DNA of 12,202 nt, from contig JAJYJD010000088.1 of the NCBI GenBank assembly GCA_021789755.1, forward strand, positions 1 to 12,202, read 5' to 3'. The notes beneath the pieces were generated by a model. That model searched no databases. It was not told the DNA's origin and saw only the letters and a list, made by a program, of their open reading frames with translations. The position numbers and the translations under genes were made by a program. The stretch is from Bacteroidota bacterium. Lineage in GTDB: Bacteria; Bacteroidota; Ignavibacteria; Kryptoniales; JAKASW01. Positions 1 through 7,104 of this stretch are shown in pieces (position 1 is the stretch's first letter; each line of letters opens with the position of its first letter).

Positions 1-2
1 GT

Positions 3-698
3 TCGGTCAATTCATCGATGACACAGTTCATACAGAGTGGTGCGGTCCCGCCGTCCAAACTATTGATGGGCTTGCCGTTCTATGGTTACAATTTCCAGTC
101 GAGCGGACTATATCAGCCGCGGACAGGGAGTGCACCGCCGGTTTTCTATTCTGCAGCAGTGGATTCCGAGAATTCAGGCTGGACTTACCACTGGGACGAC
201 GTTTCGAAATGCCCCTACCTTCTAAACCCGCCGAATACACATATCATCGCGTTCGATGACACGGTTTCCATCGCTGACAAGTGCGACTATGTCGTGAGTA
301 AGAGCCTCGGTGGATTGATAATCTGGCGGCTCGGCATGGACAACCTGGGATACTCGCAGCCACTTCTCGAGGCAACATGGAAGAGTCTCAACGCTCCTAC
401 CGGAATTGTGTACCATCTTGTTGCACAAGATCCGGTTCGTGGATTTGGATTGCAGAACTATCCGAACCCGTTCAATCCGACGACGGTGATTAGCTATAAG
501 CTGTCAGCGTTAAGTTATGTCTCGTTGAGGGTGTACGATGTGCTTGGTAGAGAAGTGGTGAGGCTGGTAAACGAAGTTCAGAAGATGGGAAGCTATGAGA
601 TCGTATTCGACGCGAGTAAACTGGCAAGCGGAATATACATATCGGTTCTCTCGGTAAATGGCAGAATGTCTGGTAGAAAAATGCTTTATTTGAAGTAA
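3..698 (+). CDS. GH18 family glycoside hydrolase (chitinase-like), C-terminal part, with T9SS type A sorting domain; 5' truncated by the window
   Basis: The reading frame is open from base 3, so the ATG at 18 is probably internal and the gene starts upstream. Numbering from that ATG, residues 15-25 (KLLMGLPFYGY) match the beta-6 region of GH18 enzymes, 77-91 (IAFDDTVSIADKCDY) the beta-7 region, and 98-108 (LGGLIIWRLGM) the beta-8 strand, whose Trp lines the sugar subsite. The catalytic DxxDxDxE motif would lie upstream of the window and cannot be checked. Residues about 143-226 form a T9SS type A sorting domain: a YPNPFNPTT start, a VYDVLGREV strand, then SGIYI and a basic end. The protein is therefore probably secreted by the type IX system and either anchored at the surface or released. 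GH18 members hydrolyse beta-1,4 GlcNAc polymers (chitin) or related amino-sugar glycans; some are non-catalytic. Its place ahead of an amino-sugar gene set fits chitin or peptidoglycan scavenging. The exact substrate is unknown. Confidence 0.85.
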   Translation, partial: SVNSSMTQFIQSGAVPPSKLLMGLPFYGYNFQSSGLYQPRTGSAPPVFYSAAVDSENSGWTYHWDDVSKCPYLLNPPNTHIIAFDDTVSIADKCDYVVSKSLGGLIIWRLGMDNLGYSQPLLEATWKSLNAPTGIVYHLVAQDPVRGFGLQNYPNPFNPTTVISYKLSALSYVSLRVYDVLGREVVRLVNEVQKMGSYEIVFDASKLASGIYISVLSVNGRMSGRKMLYLK

Positions 699-744
699 TA
701 GAATTCTCGTGAGAACGAATCCCTGTGGTGTTAATTCGATCGGG

Positions 745-752
745 AAAAGGAG
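745..752 (+). promoter_or_regulatory. Ribosome binding site deciding the ATG start at 760
   Basis: AAAAGGAG lies 7 bases before the ATG at 760. The same frame can be read from a GTG at 709, but that would put a polar 17-residue extension before an otherwise good signal peptide, and the GTG has no comparable Shine-Dalgarno sequence. The 760 start is therefore preferred. Confidence 0.7.
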
Positions 753-759
753 CAGAAAC

Positions 760-2883
760 ATGCTGAAGTTGAAACAAGAATTTTTGGCCGTCTTTGTTCT
801 CGGAATAACGGTTCTCATGAGCCGCCCGGCATTTTCTCAGGTTGACATGACCGGCAAACCCATCGTAGTGGATGTGAATTCAATAGACTGGACGCTGAGC
901 AAGACCAGAGGCGACGGAGGAATGGTGAATGAGTACAGCTGGAACTTCGCGACGTATGGTCCGGACTTCGACTTCTTCTGGCCTTCTGATGAGTACTTGT
1001 CAAATATGCTTTATCAAATCTTCAGTCCGATAATGCTCTCCGACAGCGGACTTGTCGACACGGCGGGAGTGAGGCACTCGAAATTTGTGGAACCATCTCA
1101 GCCGATAAGTGCAGCCACAACAGACTGGACATGGGAGCGTCGGCGCTACCGGCCGCCGAATATTGTCGTCGATGGGGTGACACTCAACCCTCAGTACAAT
1201 TGGCAGGTCGACAGGACTTTGCCGGCAGATGAAGTTGCCGAGTTCGACGACCTTATCCCTTTATACGGGATGCGTGCGCATGTGACCCTATATGCTTTCA
1301 GCAATCCAGAATTGTCCAATGTCGTCATCTGGAAAATTACACTGAAATTTACGGGGGAGGTAGCATTACCGAGGACCCACATCACTGCGAGGTTACCGGA
1401 CCAGACTATATCGATGTGGTGGCCATTTTCAATCTGCTTCGGACCCACGATGGGCGGATATGAGCAGGTGTACGGCAGCTACCCGGTTGAAAGTGAAAAT
1501 GTTTTGGACGATTGGATGAAGATGAAGTCGAAACTGGTCACCGATGATCCGAGAGACTCGCTTTACATAGCTTATTACTGGGCATACTATCAGTCGGGGC
1601 TTGCTGGTGCGCCAACCTATCCCAACGGATCCCAGGACGCGAGTTTCAATCCCGACAGAACGACAGGGCACATCTATTCTCCGCAAGTACCGGGATATGC
1701 ACTTCTGTATGCGCCTGTTTCGGTACAAAATTCCACCGACAATGTGACGCAGCCGTACTCAATGATGCATGCTTCGATCGCCCTGAATTTGTGGCAATCG
1801 GGGCAGGATTTTCGAAATATCTATGTTGGGACGGAGAGCACCGACAAGTTCCCACCAGATCCGATAACCACCGGTCTGGGCCTGCAAAAAGGTCCGATGA
1901 GGTTCGTATCCGTCGGTCCATACAGCCTGACCAAGAATGCCGCAACAGGAAGATATGACTCGGTGACGTTCGTGTACGCTGTGGCGTCGGGATCGACTCC
2001 CTATCAGGTCGCCGATAGTATCGGCAAAGCTTGGTTCGCCGGCCAGATCACCAGTGCAGCGAAAGACAGTCTTCTCCTTAATTACGGCAGGGACTCATTA
2101 ATGAACTCGATCGACGCGGCATACTGGGCATGGGATCAGATCAGCCACGGCCGTCCGATACCTGCGGCTCCCCCTCCGCCGGACGTTGATGTCACGAGCG
2201 GTCCGGACAGAATTACGGTCAGCTGGTCATACCCTGACGTTTCCTATTTCAACAATGCTGTAACAGGCGTCGACGACTGGGCCGCCTGGCGCGTGTATAG
2301 GAAGAAGGGTGGTTATTACGTCGATGATCCCTACGACATACAGACCAACAACCTGGGCGCAAGCTGGGAATTGGTTTACGAATCACACAACAGGAGTGAC
2401 ACGACATTTGTGGACACGACCATAACCAGGGGAGTAAATTATTATTACGCAGTTTCAGCCGTCAACAACGGTACACAGAACACCGGGCTCAACGCCGGCG
2501 TGGGGCTTGAAAGCTCATGGTACGCAACCAGAACTTCAGTGGCAGCGGCATCATACAAGGCAGGACTGAGCGTCTCAGGACAGGCCAGAGTTGTGCCGAA
2601 TCCATACACCGTGGCAGGGGGCGCCCTTAACTTTTCCGGAAGCCCCAACAAACTGTTGTTCGTGAATTTGCCCTACAAGTGTACTCTCGCCATTTATACC
2701 GAGACGGGCGATCTTGTCAAGCGCTGGGAACATGTGGGAACGGCGGACGACTCCTGGGACCAAAGAACATCAAGCAACCAGTACGTCACCAGCGGAATAT
2801 ACATCCTGGCGGTCACCAGCTCCCAGGGGGTGAATGGTCAAAACCTCTCGGACCAGTTCGTGAAATTCGTAATTGTCAGGTAA
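760..2883 (+). CDS. Secreted protein of unknown function with fibronectin III-like domain and T9SS-type C-terminal sorting domain
   Basis: A 707-residue protein starting at the ATG at 760. Residues 1-27 form a signal peptide: a basic start (MLKLK), a hydrophobic core, then RPAFSQ. Residues about 28-465 make a large aromatic-rich exported region that I do not recognise, with many Trp and Tyr residues and no catalytic motif I can name. A proline stretch (AAPPPPD, about 470) leads into a fibronectin III-like domain (about 475-595) with the typical ITVSWSYPD and VNYYYAVSAVNNG strands. Residues 608-707 resemble T9SS sorting domains: VVPNPY, a TETGDLVKRW strand, then SGIYIL and a short basic tail. 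Export by T9SS to the cell surface is likely. The next gene encodes a PorV/PorQ-like protein, and in this lineage T9SS cargo commonly sits beside such genes. I cannot assign an activity; binding or a structural surface role is possible. Confidence 0.8.
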   Translation: MLKLKQEFLAVFVLGITVLMSRPAFSQVDMTGKPIVVDVNSIDWTLSKTRGDGGMVNEYSWNFATYGPDFDFFWPSDEYLSNMLYQIFSPIMLSDSGLVDTAGVRHSKFVEPSQPISAATTDWTWERRRYRPPNIVVDGVTLNPQYNWQVDRTLPADEVAEFDDLIPLYGMRAHVTLYAFSNPELSNVVIWKITLKFTGEVALPRTHITARLPDQTISMWWPFSICFGPTMGGYEQVYGSYPVESENVLDDWMKMKSKLVTDDPRDSLYIAYYWAYYQSGLAGAPTYPNGSQDASFNPDRTTGHIYSPQVPGYALLYAPVSVQNSTDNVTQPYSMMHASIALNLWQSGQDFRNIYVGTESTDKFPPDPITTGLGLQKGPMRFVSVGPYSLTKNAATGRYDSVTFVYAVASGSTPYQVADSIGKAWFAGQITSAAKDSLLLNYGRDSLMNSIDAAYWAWDQISHGRPIPAAPPPPDVDVTSGPDRITVSWSYPDVSYFNNAVTGVDDWAAWRVYRKKGGYYVDDPYDIQTNNLGASWELVYESHNRSDTTFVDTTITRGVNYYYAVSAVNNGTQNTGLNAGVGLESSWYATRTSVAAASYKAGLSVSGQARVVPNPYTVAGGALNFSGSPNKLLFVNLPYKCTLAIYTETGDLVKRWEHVGTADDSWDQRTSSNQYVTSGIYILAVTSSQGVNGQNLSDQFVKFVIVR

Positions 2884-2917
2884 AGAGGTCTGGGACGACT
2901 TAAGTGGAGAATGAGCG

Positions 2918-3946
2918 ATGAAGAAAGTAATTTCACGATTTGCATTGACTCTGTCGGTAATACTCTCGGCGGCGGAAATATCGCGGGCACAAAGTGAGCA
3001 GGCGCAGGTCGGTTTTCGTTTTCTGGAGAACCCCGTCTCGGCCGAGGCGATGGGCAAAGCCGGCAGCGGCGTCGCGACCATGACGAGTTCCAATGCTATC
3101 TATTGGAATCCCGCCGGGATCGGGTGGATTGATAAATCCCTGGACCTGAACGTAAACTACACAGTCGGGATCGCAGACATAAACTATCTTGCTCCTGTGG
3201 TCGCAGTCAGACTCGGGAATTTCGGCGTCCTGGCGTTTGACGGCATAATAATGGACTACGGTACTTTCTATGGCACCCGGCGAGCTGACAACAGCCAGGG
3301 GTATGTCGAGACGGGTACGTTCAGCCCGCAATCATTTGCCTTCGGAGTGGGATTCTCACAGAAGGTCAGCGACCATTTCTCTTATGGCGTGCATTTGAAA
3401 TATGCATACCAGAACCTTGGAAGCGCATATGTCAGCACCGCCGGGACCGACGTGACAGACCCCAATCTCCAGATCACTTCGCTGAAATATTCGCACGGCG
3501 AGCCCGCTTTCGATGTCGGGGCACAATATGATTTCCTCTTCCACGGCATGCGTTTCGGCGCATCTCTTCAAAATGTGTCGAGGCAAATCACGTACGAACA
3601 GCAGGCGTTCCTTATGCCGTTCGCAGTGAACTTCGGCCTGACCGTCGATCCACTTTCGTTCTTCATGACCGATCGGCAATCGGCCCAGAATTCTTTCATC
3701 CTCAGTGTCGAGTCTACACATCCCCGCGATTTCAATGAGAGTGTGCACTTCGGCGCCGAATATACTTTTGCGAAGATTCTGGCACTGCGCGCCGGTTATA
3801 TGACAGGATTGGACGAACGAGGTATGACGGCGGGAATCGGGGTATCGCAGAATTTCGCCGGCTCTACACTGCACGTGGATTATGCGTTTGAATCCTTCGG
3901 CGTCTTCGGTGCGGTCCACTATATATCTTTCGGTGCAACTTACTGA
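2918..3946 (+). CDS. PorV/PorQ family outer-membrane protein
   Basis: A 342-residue protein. The start is supported by GTGGAGA 7 bases before the ATG. Residues 1-24 form a signal peptide (MKKVISRF, hydrophobic core, then SRA before QSE). The mature N-terminus has the family signature: FRFLENPVSAEAMGKAG, then TSSNAIYWNPAGIGW (the 'NPAG' region). Alternating beta-strand segments follow to the end, and the last strand ends in an aromatic-rich stretch (HYISFGATY) as expected for an outer-membrane barrel. PorV (LptO) is the outer-membrane shuttle that carries T9SS cargo from the translocon to the attachment complex; PorQ and other relatives of unclear function share the fold. The gene lies 34 bases after a T9SS-tailed protein, which fits a cargo-partner relationship. 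Whether this is true PorV or a locus-specific paralog cannot be decided here. Confidence 0.82.
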   Translation: MKKVISRFALTLSVILSAAEISRAQSEQAQVGFRFLENPVSAEAMGKAGSGVATMTSSNAIYWNPAGIGWIDKSLDLNVNYTVGIADINYLAPVVAVRLGNFGVLAFDGIIMDYGTFYGTRRADNSQGYVETGTFSPQSFAFGVGFSQKVSDHFSYGVHLKYAYQNLGSAYVSTAGTDVTDPNLQITSLKYSHGEPAFDVGAQYDFLFHGMRFGASLQNVSRQITYEQQAFLMPFAVNFGLTVDPLSFFMTDRQSAQNSFILSVESTHPRDFNESVHFGAEYTFAKILALRAGYMTGLDERGMTAGIGVSQNFAGSTLHVDYAFESFGVFGAVHYISFGATY

Positions 3947-3957
3947 AAAGGAATCAG

Positions 3958-4923
3958 ATGGAGACTTCATTCACCTCGATTTCCAACCGCGACATCGCCG
4001 GCGTAATAAAGCTCTGGAACAGAGTTCTTCCGCTGGACGCCGTCACGCTCGACACACTGGAAACCCGCGTTCTTCTCGACGAGAACTTCGATCCGAATAC
4101 TTTCCTGGTCGCCAGAGACGGTGAGCGGATTGTCGGATTTGTCGTGGGGACTTATGCTCGCCGCGTGCCTCTGGGAGACCACGATCCGAAAGGAGATCGC
4201 TGCTGGATCACTGCTTTCGGGATCGAACCGTCCTCCCGAAACAGAGAAGTGGGGACGCGCATGTTGTCCTATCTCTTCGACAAGTTCCGACCTTTGGGCA
4301 AAAAAGAATGCTACGTTGCCACTTATGCCCCCGGTTACTTCGTTCCCGGAATTGACGTGAAGGAGTATTCGGCTGCGATCTCGTTCTTGAAGAAAACGGG
4401 TTTCGAGGAAACATATCGACCGCTGAGTATGGATGCCCCTCTCGCACACTTCAAAATCACGCCTGAGATTGAAGATAAGGAAAGACGCCTGCGTGATAGC
4501 GGAGTAGAAATTGTCCCTTATACACGTGACCATCTCCTATCCTTCATGAAATTTCTTGAAGCTAATATGCCCGCAGACTGGGTTCGGGTTTCACGTGCTA
4601 ACCTGCGGGATCTCACCAGAGGCATTTTTCAGCCTGATCAGATCTTCATTGCGCTGTCCACCGAGCCGGCATCGGAAGAGAGCAAAGTGATCGGATACTG
4701 CCAGTTCGAAGGGGCCCATTTCGGCCCGTTCGGTGTGGCTGATAAGTACCAGGGAAAAGGTGTCGGCACGGTTTTGCTCGGACGCACATTGGAACGCATG
4801 CGTGCAAAAGGACTGCACAACGCTTATGTCCTGTGGACCGACGATGTGGCCGCGAAAGTCTACTCGAAATTCGGCTTCCAGGAGACCAGAAGATTTGCCG
4901 TGATGAGAAAGGGAATCTCTTAA
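3958..4923 (+). CDS. Tandem-domain GNAT family N-acetyltransferase (first of two paralogs)
   Basis: A 321-residue soluble protein with no signal peptide, starting 11 bases after the PorV-like gene with AAAAGGA 5 bases before the ATG, so probably cotranscribed with it. It holds two GNAT folds. The N-terminal fold (about 1-155) has RIVGFVVG and CWITAFGIEP strands, but its acetyl-CoA loop (R96-E-V-G99-T-R101) departs from the Q/RxxGxG/A consensus. The C-terminal fold (about 175-321) has the canonical loop Q265-G-K-G268-V-G270 and a terminal YSKFGFQE segment. GNAT enzymes move an acetyl group from acetyl-CoA to an amine; tandem forms such as mycothiol synthase MshD acetylate amino-sugar thiol precursors. 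With nearby NagX-like, PIG-L and NamZ-like genes, an amino-sugar acceptor is a reasonable guess but unproven. The protein is paralogous to the one at 7101, sharing the LLDENFDP segment and the overall layout. Confidence 0.85.
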   Translation: METSFTSISNRDIAGVIKLWNRVLPLDAVTLDTLETRVLLDENFDPNTFLVARDGERIVGFVVGTYARRVPLGDHDPKGDRCWITAFGIEPSSRNREVGTRMLSYLFDKFRPLGKKECYVATYAPGYFVPGIDVKEYSAAISFLKKTGFEETYRPLSMDAPLAHFKITPEIEDKERRLRDSGVEIVPYTRDHLLSFMKFLEANMPADWVRVSRANLRDLTRGIFQPDQIFIALSTEPASEESKVIGYCQFEGAHFGPFGVADKYQGKGVGTVLLGRTLERMRAKGLHNAYVLWTDDVAAKVYSKFGFQETRRFAVMRKGIS

Positions 4924-4929
4924 TTGTGG

Positions 4930-5062
4930 AAAAGTCCAAATTCCAAATGCCGCGTATCGCCGCACTGACATACAAATATCTTGACGTTCCAAATTTCGAT
5001 AACTCAGGACATAAGGTTTGAAGCTTTGGTTTTTGTTGTTGTGATTTTGTTTGGAACCTGGA
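4930..5062 (+). repeat. Intergenic CCAAA/TTTGG inverted-repeat element
   Basis: The 158-base gap between the first GNAT gene and the NagX-like gene holds no ORF. Its left half carries CCAAA three times (4936, 4943, 4989), within stretches such as TCCAAATTCCAAAT. Its right half carries TTTGG twice (5025, 5050) and is T/G-rich. GTTCCAAA at 4986-4993 and TTTGGAAC at 5050-5057 are exact reverse complements, so a stem with a 56-base loop is possible, but the inner arms do not pair well. Composition differs clearly from the flanking genes. I recall similar CCAAA-left/TTTGG-right intergenic elements in environmental genomes, which suggests a dispersed non-coding repeat; no second copy is visible in this window. 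It could also act as a transcript boundary. The strand is nominal. Confidence 0.45.
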
Positions 5063-5076
5063 GCTTAGTACAGAAC

Positions 5077-5081
5077 GGAGG
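5077..5081 (+). promoter_or_regulatory. Ribosome binding site favouring a TTG start at 5088
   Basis: GGAGG directly touches the ATG at 5082, leaving no spacer for initiation there. The in-frame TTG two codons later (5088) is 6 bases from GGAGG, the normal distance. The TTG is therefore the better start, although the protein differs by only two residues. Confidence 0.5.
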
Positions 5082-5087
5082 ATGACA

Positions 5088-6269
5088 TTGGCAGAGACTT
5101 CAACAGTAAATGGTGCCCAAACAGGTAATTCTGCCGGCAGCAGGCTCATTTCGCTGGATGTCTTCAGGGGCATTACGATCGCGGGAATGATCCTGGTGAA
5201 CAACGCCGGAGATTGGTCGCATGTCTATCCCCCACTTGCTCATGCAGAATGGCACGGCTGGACGCCTACAGATCTCATATTCCCTTTTTTCCTCTTCATA
5301 ATGGGCGTAGCGATGCCCTTCTCGTTCGGCAAGCGCCTTGCGCGCGGCGACAGCAGGGGGAAATTGCTGAAACATGTCGTCATTCGTTCGCTCATTATAT
5401 TTGCTCTCGGAATGCTCCTGTCCGGCATCCCGAATTTCGACTATTCTCACAGGCTGATACTTAACATTCTTCAGAGGATCGGAATCATCTATTTGATTTC
5501 CGGCGCGATTTATCTCTTTTCGGGCGTCATGGCACAGGCCGTGGTAGCGGTATTTTGCATCGTACTTTACTGGATACTGATGTTATTTGTCCCGGTACCC
5601 GGTTACGGAGCGGGCGTGCTTGCACCTGTCGGCAATATGTGGTGGTATGTGGACAAGGTCCTTCTGCAGGGGTGGCATCAACATCTTCTCGTCGTCGGTG
5701 ACTATAGATTGAATCATGCGGAAGGCATCCTGAGCCTCATCCCATCGATATCCACCGTACTGCTGGGATCGTTGACAGGCCACTATCTAAGGTCGGAGAG
5801 GAGCAACATGGAGAAAGCCGCCGGCATGATGGTGGCAGGCAATTTCGGTTTGGTGATAGGCGTAATTATGTCAATTTGGTTTCCGATAAACAAGCTGCTC
5901 TGGAGCAGCTCGTATGTGGTGTTCACAGCAGGGTTCGCTCTCGAGATGCTCGGCGTTTGCTATTGGCTCGTCGATATCAAGGGTTACAAAACATGGTCAC
6001 AGCCCTTCCTGGTCTTCGGCACGAATGCGATTACGGCATTCTTCCTCTCGACTCTGGTGGCGCTGATTCTCGATTTGGTTGTTGTGTCGGTGGCAGGGCC
6101 GGCGGGAGAGCCGCTGAGAACAAGTCTTAAAGATTATGTATACAACGCAGTCTTTGCACCTCTTGCAAGCAGCTACAATGCCTCGATGTTTTTTGCGGTA
6201 GTATATGTGCTCATTTGGTATGCGGTCATGCTCGTGTTCTACAAGAAGAAGATATTCATAAGGATTTGA
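5088..6269 (+). CDS. Membrane acyltransferase of the heparan-alpha-glucosaminide N-acetyltransferase / NagX (DUF5009, COG4299) family
   Basis: A 393-residue inner-membrane protein with about ten hydrophobic segments. The N-terminus has the family signature RLISLDVFRGITIAGMILVN (residues 18-37), followed by HAEWHGWTPTDLIFPFFLF (52-70). In human HGSNAT the corresponding region holds the His that carries the acetyl group across the membrane; H52 or H56 is the candidate here. The LNILQRIGIIYL and FGTNAITAFFLSTL segments are also typical. The family uses cytoplasmic acetyl-CoA to N-acetylate glucosamine-type sugars on the far side of the membrane; bacterial members often sit in GlcNAc or chitin-use loci (NagX). 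Length fits bacterial members, which lack the extra lumenal domain of the animal enzyme. The next gene, a PIG-L deacetylase, starts 1 base after the stop, so the two are almost surely cotranscribed and may act on the same sugar in opposite directions. Confidence 0.85.
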   Translation: MAETSTVNGAQTGNSAGSRLISLDVFRGITIAGMILVNNAGDWSHVYPPLAHAEWHGWTPTDLIFPFFLFIMGVAMPFSFGKRLARGDSRGKLLKHVVIRSLIIFALGMLLSGIPNFDYSHRLILNILQRIGIIYLISGAIYLFSGVMAQAVVAVFCIVLYWILMLFVPVPGYGAGVLAPVGNMWWYVDKVLLQGWHQHLLVVGDYRLNHAEGILSLIPSISTVLLGSLTGHYLRSERSNMEKAAGMMVAGNFGLVIGVIMSIWFPINKLLWSSSYVVFTAGFALEMLGVCYWLVDIKGYKTWSQPFLVFGTNAITAFFLSTLVALILDLVVVSVAGPAGEPLRTSLKDYVYNAVFAPLASSYNASMFFAVVYVLIWYAVMLVFYKKKIFIRI

Positions 6270-6270
6270 G

Positions 6271-7104
6271 ATGAAGGAAGCTCTCCGTAGCTATGCGGTT
6301 TTGTTCTCGATTTTATTTCTTTTTGTGAAACCTGCCGCGCAGAAGGACCCAAGAACAGAAAAGGATTATGAAATGAAAGAACCGAAGAGGACTATTCTCG
6401 CAATAGGTGCACACGCCGGCGACATGGAGATAGCCTGCGGTGCCGTGCTGGCGAAACAAGCCCAGATGGGCGACCGGGTTGTATTTCTGCATCTGACGCT
6501 CGGCGAAGGGGGAAATCCGCGAATGTCTGCGGGGCAATATGGCAAACAGAAAAAAAGAGAAGCGGTGGAGGTCGATAGTCTTCTCGGCGGGGAATCCATT
6601 TTCGGTCCTTACAAAGACGGCGAATTGCCCGACGACCAGGCGGCCAGGAGATATGTTGCGAACGTGATACGGAAAGTCAAGCCGACGGACATAATCACGC
6701 ACTGGAAGAACAGCATTCATCCCGACCATGCCAGCGCTCACGCGATAACGGTGGATGCCGTTCTGCTTGCGAGTCTCCCCTCAGTCTCAACCTTGACCCC
6801 TTATTCCAGGACGGAATTTCCTGAGTGGCGCGGAGTACGGAGGATACTCTATACGGAAAACTGGGAGGACATGGAGGGATATCAGCCGTACATCTACGTC
6901 GATGTCACGGAGTCTTTCGATGTGTGGGCAAAAGCAGTGGCTAAGTACGAGTTCATCGGTGGAAACATATCAAGCTTTCCATATCTGAACTACTACAAAG
7001 CCCTGGCGACAGTTCGGGGAGCGGAGGGCGGTTTCCGCTACGCAGAGACCTTCGATATCGACAAGTTTGAGAAAAAACTGAAGTGGAGGAGCCTGGAGCC
7101 TTGA
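6271..7104 (+). CDS. PIG-L family deacetylase (LmbE-like, amino-sugar N-deacetylase fold) with possible signal peptide
   Basis: A 277-residue protein. Residues 42-56 are ILAIGAHAGDMEIAC, the first PIG-L motif, normally A-H-P-D-D-E. The zinc ligands H48 and D51 are present, and the third ligand lies in H150-P-D-H153. The position of the general base (Asp15 in MshB) is G50, so the usual mechanism is altered. The HLTLGEGGNPRMSAGQYG and IFGPYKDGELPDD segments are family-like. PIG-L enzymes remove N-acetyl groups from GlcNAc-type sugars (MshB, BshB, PIG-L). Residues 1-23 form a plausible signal peptide (LFSILFLFVKPAAQ), suggesting a periplasmic form. A second ATG at 6373 with its own AAAAGGA site would begin just before the fold and give a cytoplasmic form. 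The 6271 start follows the NagX-like stop by 1 base, with AAGGA 6 bases upstream. The 3' end overlaps the next gene's preferred start. Confidence 0.85.
   Translation: MKEALRSYAVLFSILFLFVKPAAQKDPRTEKDYEMKEPKRTILAIGAHAGDMEIACGAVLAKQAQMGDRVVFLHLTLGEGGNPRMSAGQYGKQKKREAVEVDSLLGGESIFGPYKDGELPDDQAARRYVANVIRKVKPTDIITHWKNSIHPDHASAHAITVDAVLLASLPSVSTLTPYSRTEFPEWRGVRRILYTENWEDMEGYQPYIYVDVTESFDVWAKAVAKYEFIGGNISSFPYLNYYKALATVRGAEGGFRYAETFDIDKFEKKLKWRSLEP
6359..6365 (+). promoter_or_regulatory. Second ribosome binding site inside the PIG-L gene
   Basis: AAAAGGA lies 7 bases before an in-frame ATG at 6373 (M35). Initiation there would skip the hydrophobic N-terminus and start six residues before the first core strand of the PIG-L fold. 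This leaves it open whether the true product is cytoplasmic, exported, or both. Confidence 0.4.
7085..7091 (+). promoter_or_regulatory. Ribosome binding site for the TTG start at 7101
   Basis: GGAGGAG sits 9 bases before a TTG at 7101 that overlaps the upstream TGA (TTGA, 7101-7104). A GTG at 7083 is in the same frame but lies immediately before this purine-rich site and has no Shine-Dalgarno of its own. The TTG start is preferred. Confidence 0.55.

Noticed and set aside
703..739. Short inverted repeats after the GH18 stop (TTCTC/GAGAA and CGAAT/ATTCG) as a terminator
   Set aside because: The stems are only 5 bases, one with a 2-base loop, and no T-run follows.
709..759. N-terminal extension of the fibronectin III-like protein from a GTG at 709
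   Set aside because: It would bury the signal peptide behind a polar stretch; the ATG at 760 has a strong Shine-Dalgarno sequence.
3356..3970. 204-codon minus-strand ORF opposite the PorV-like gene
   Set aside because: It lies within a well-supported gene on the other strand and its translation has no recognisable domain.
4981..5009. Sigma-70 promoter from TTGACG at 4981
   Set aside because: No -10-like hexamer occurs at 16-18 bases downstream.
4646..5203. 185-codon minus-strand ORF spanning the GNAT/NagX gap
   Set aside because: It overlaps two supported genes and reads as low-complexity shadow sequence with no motif.
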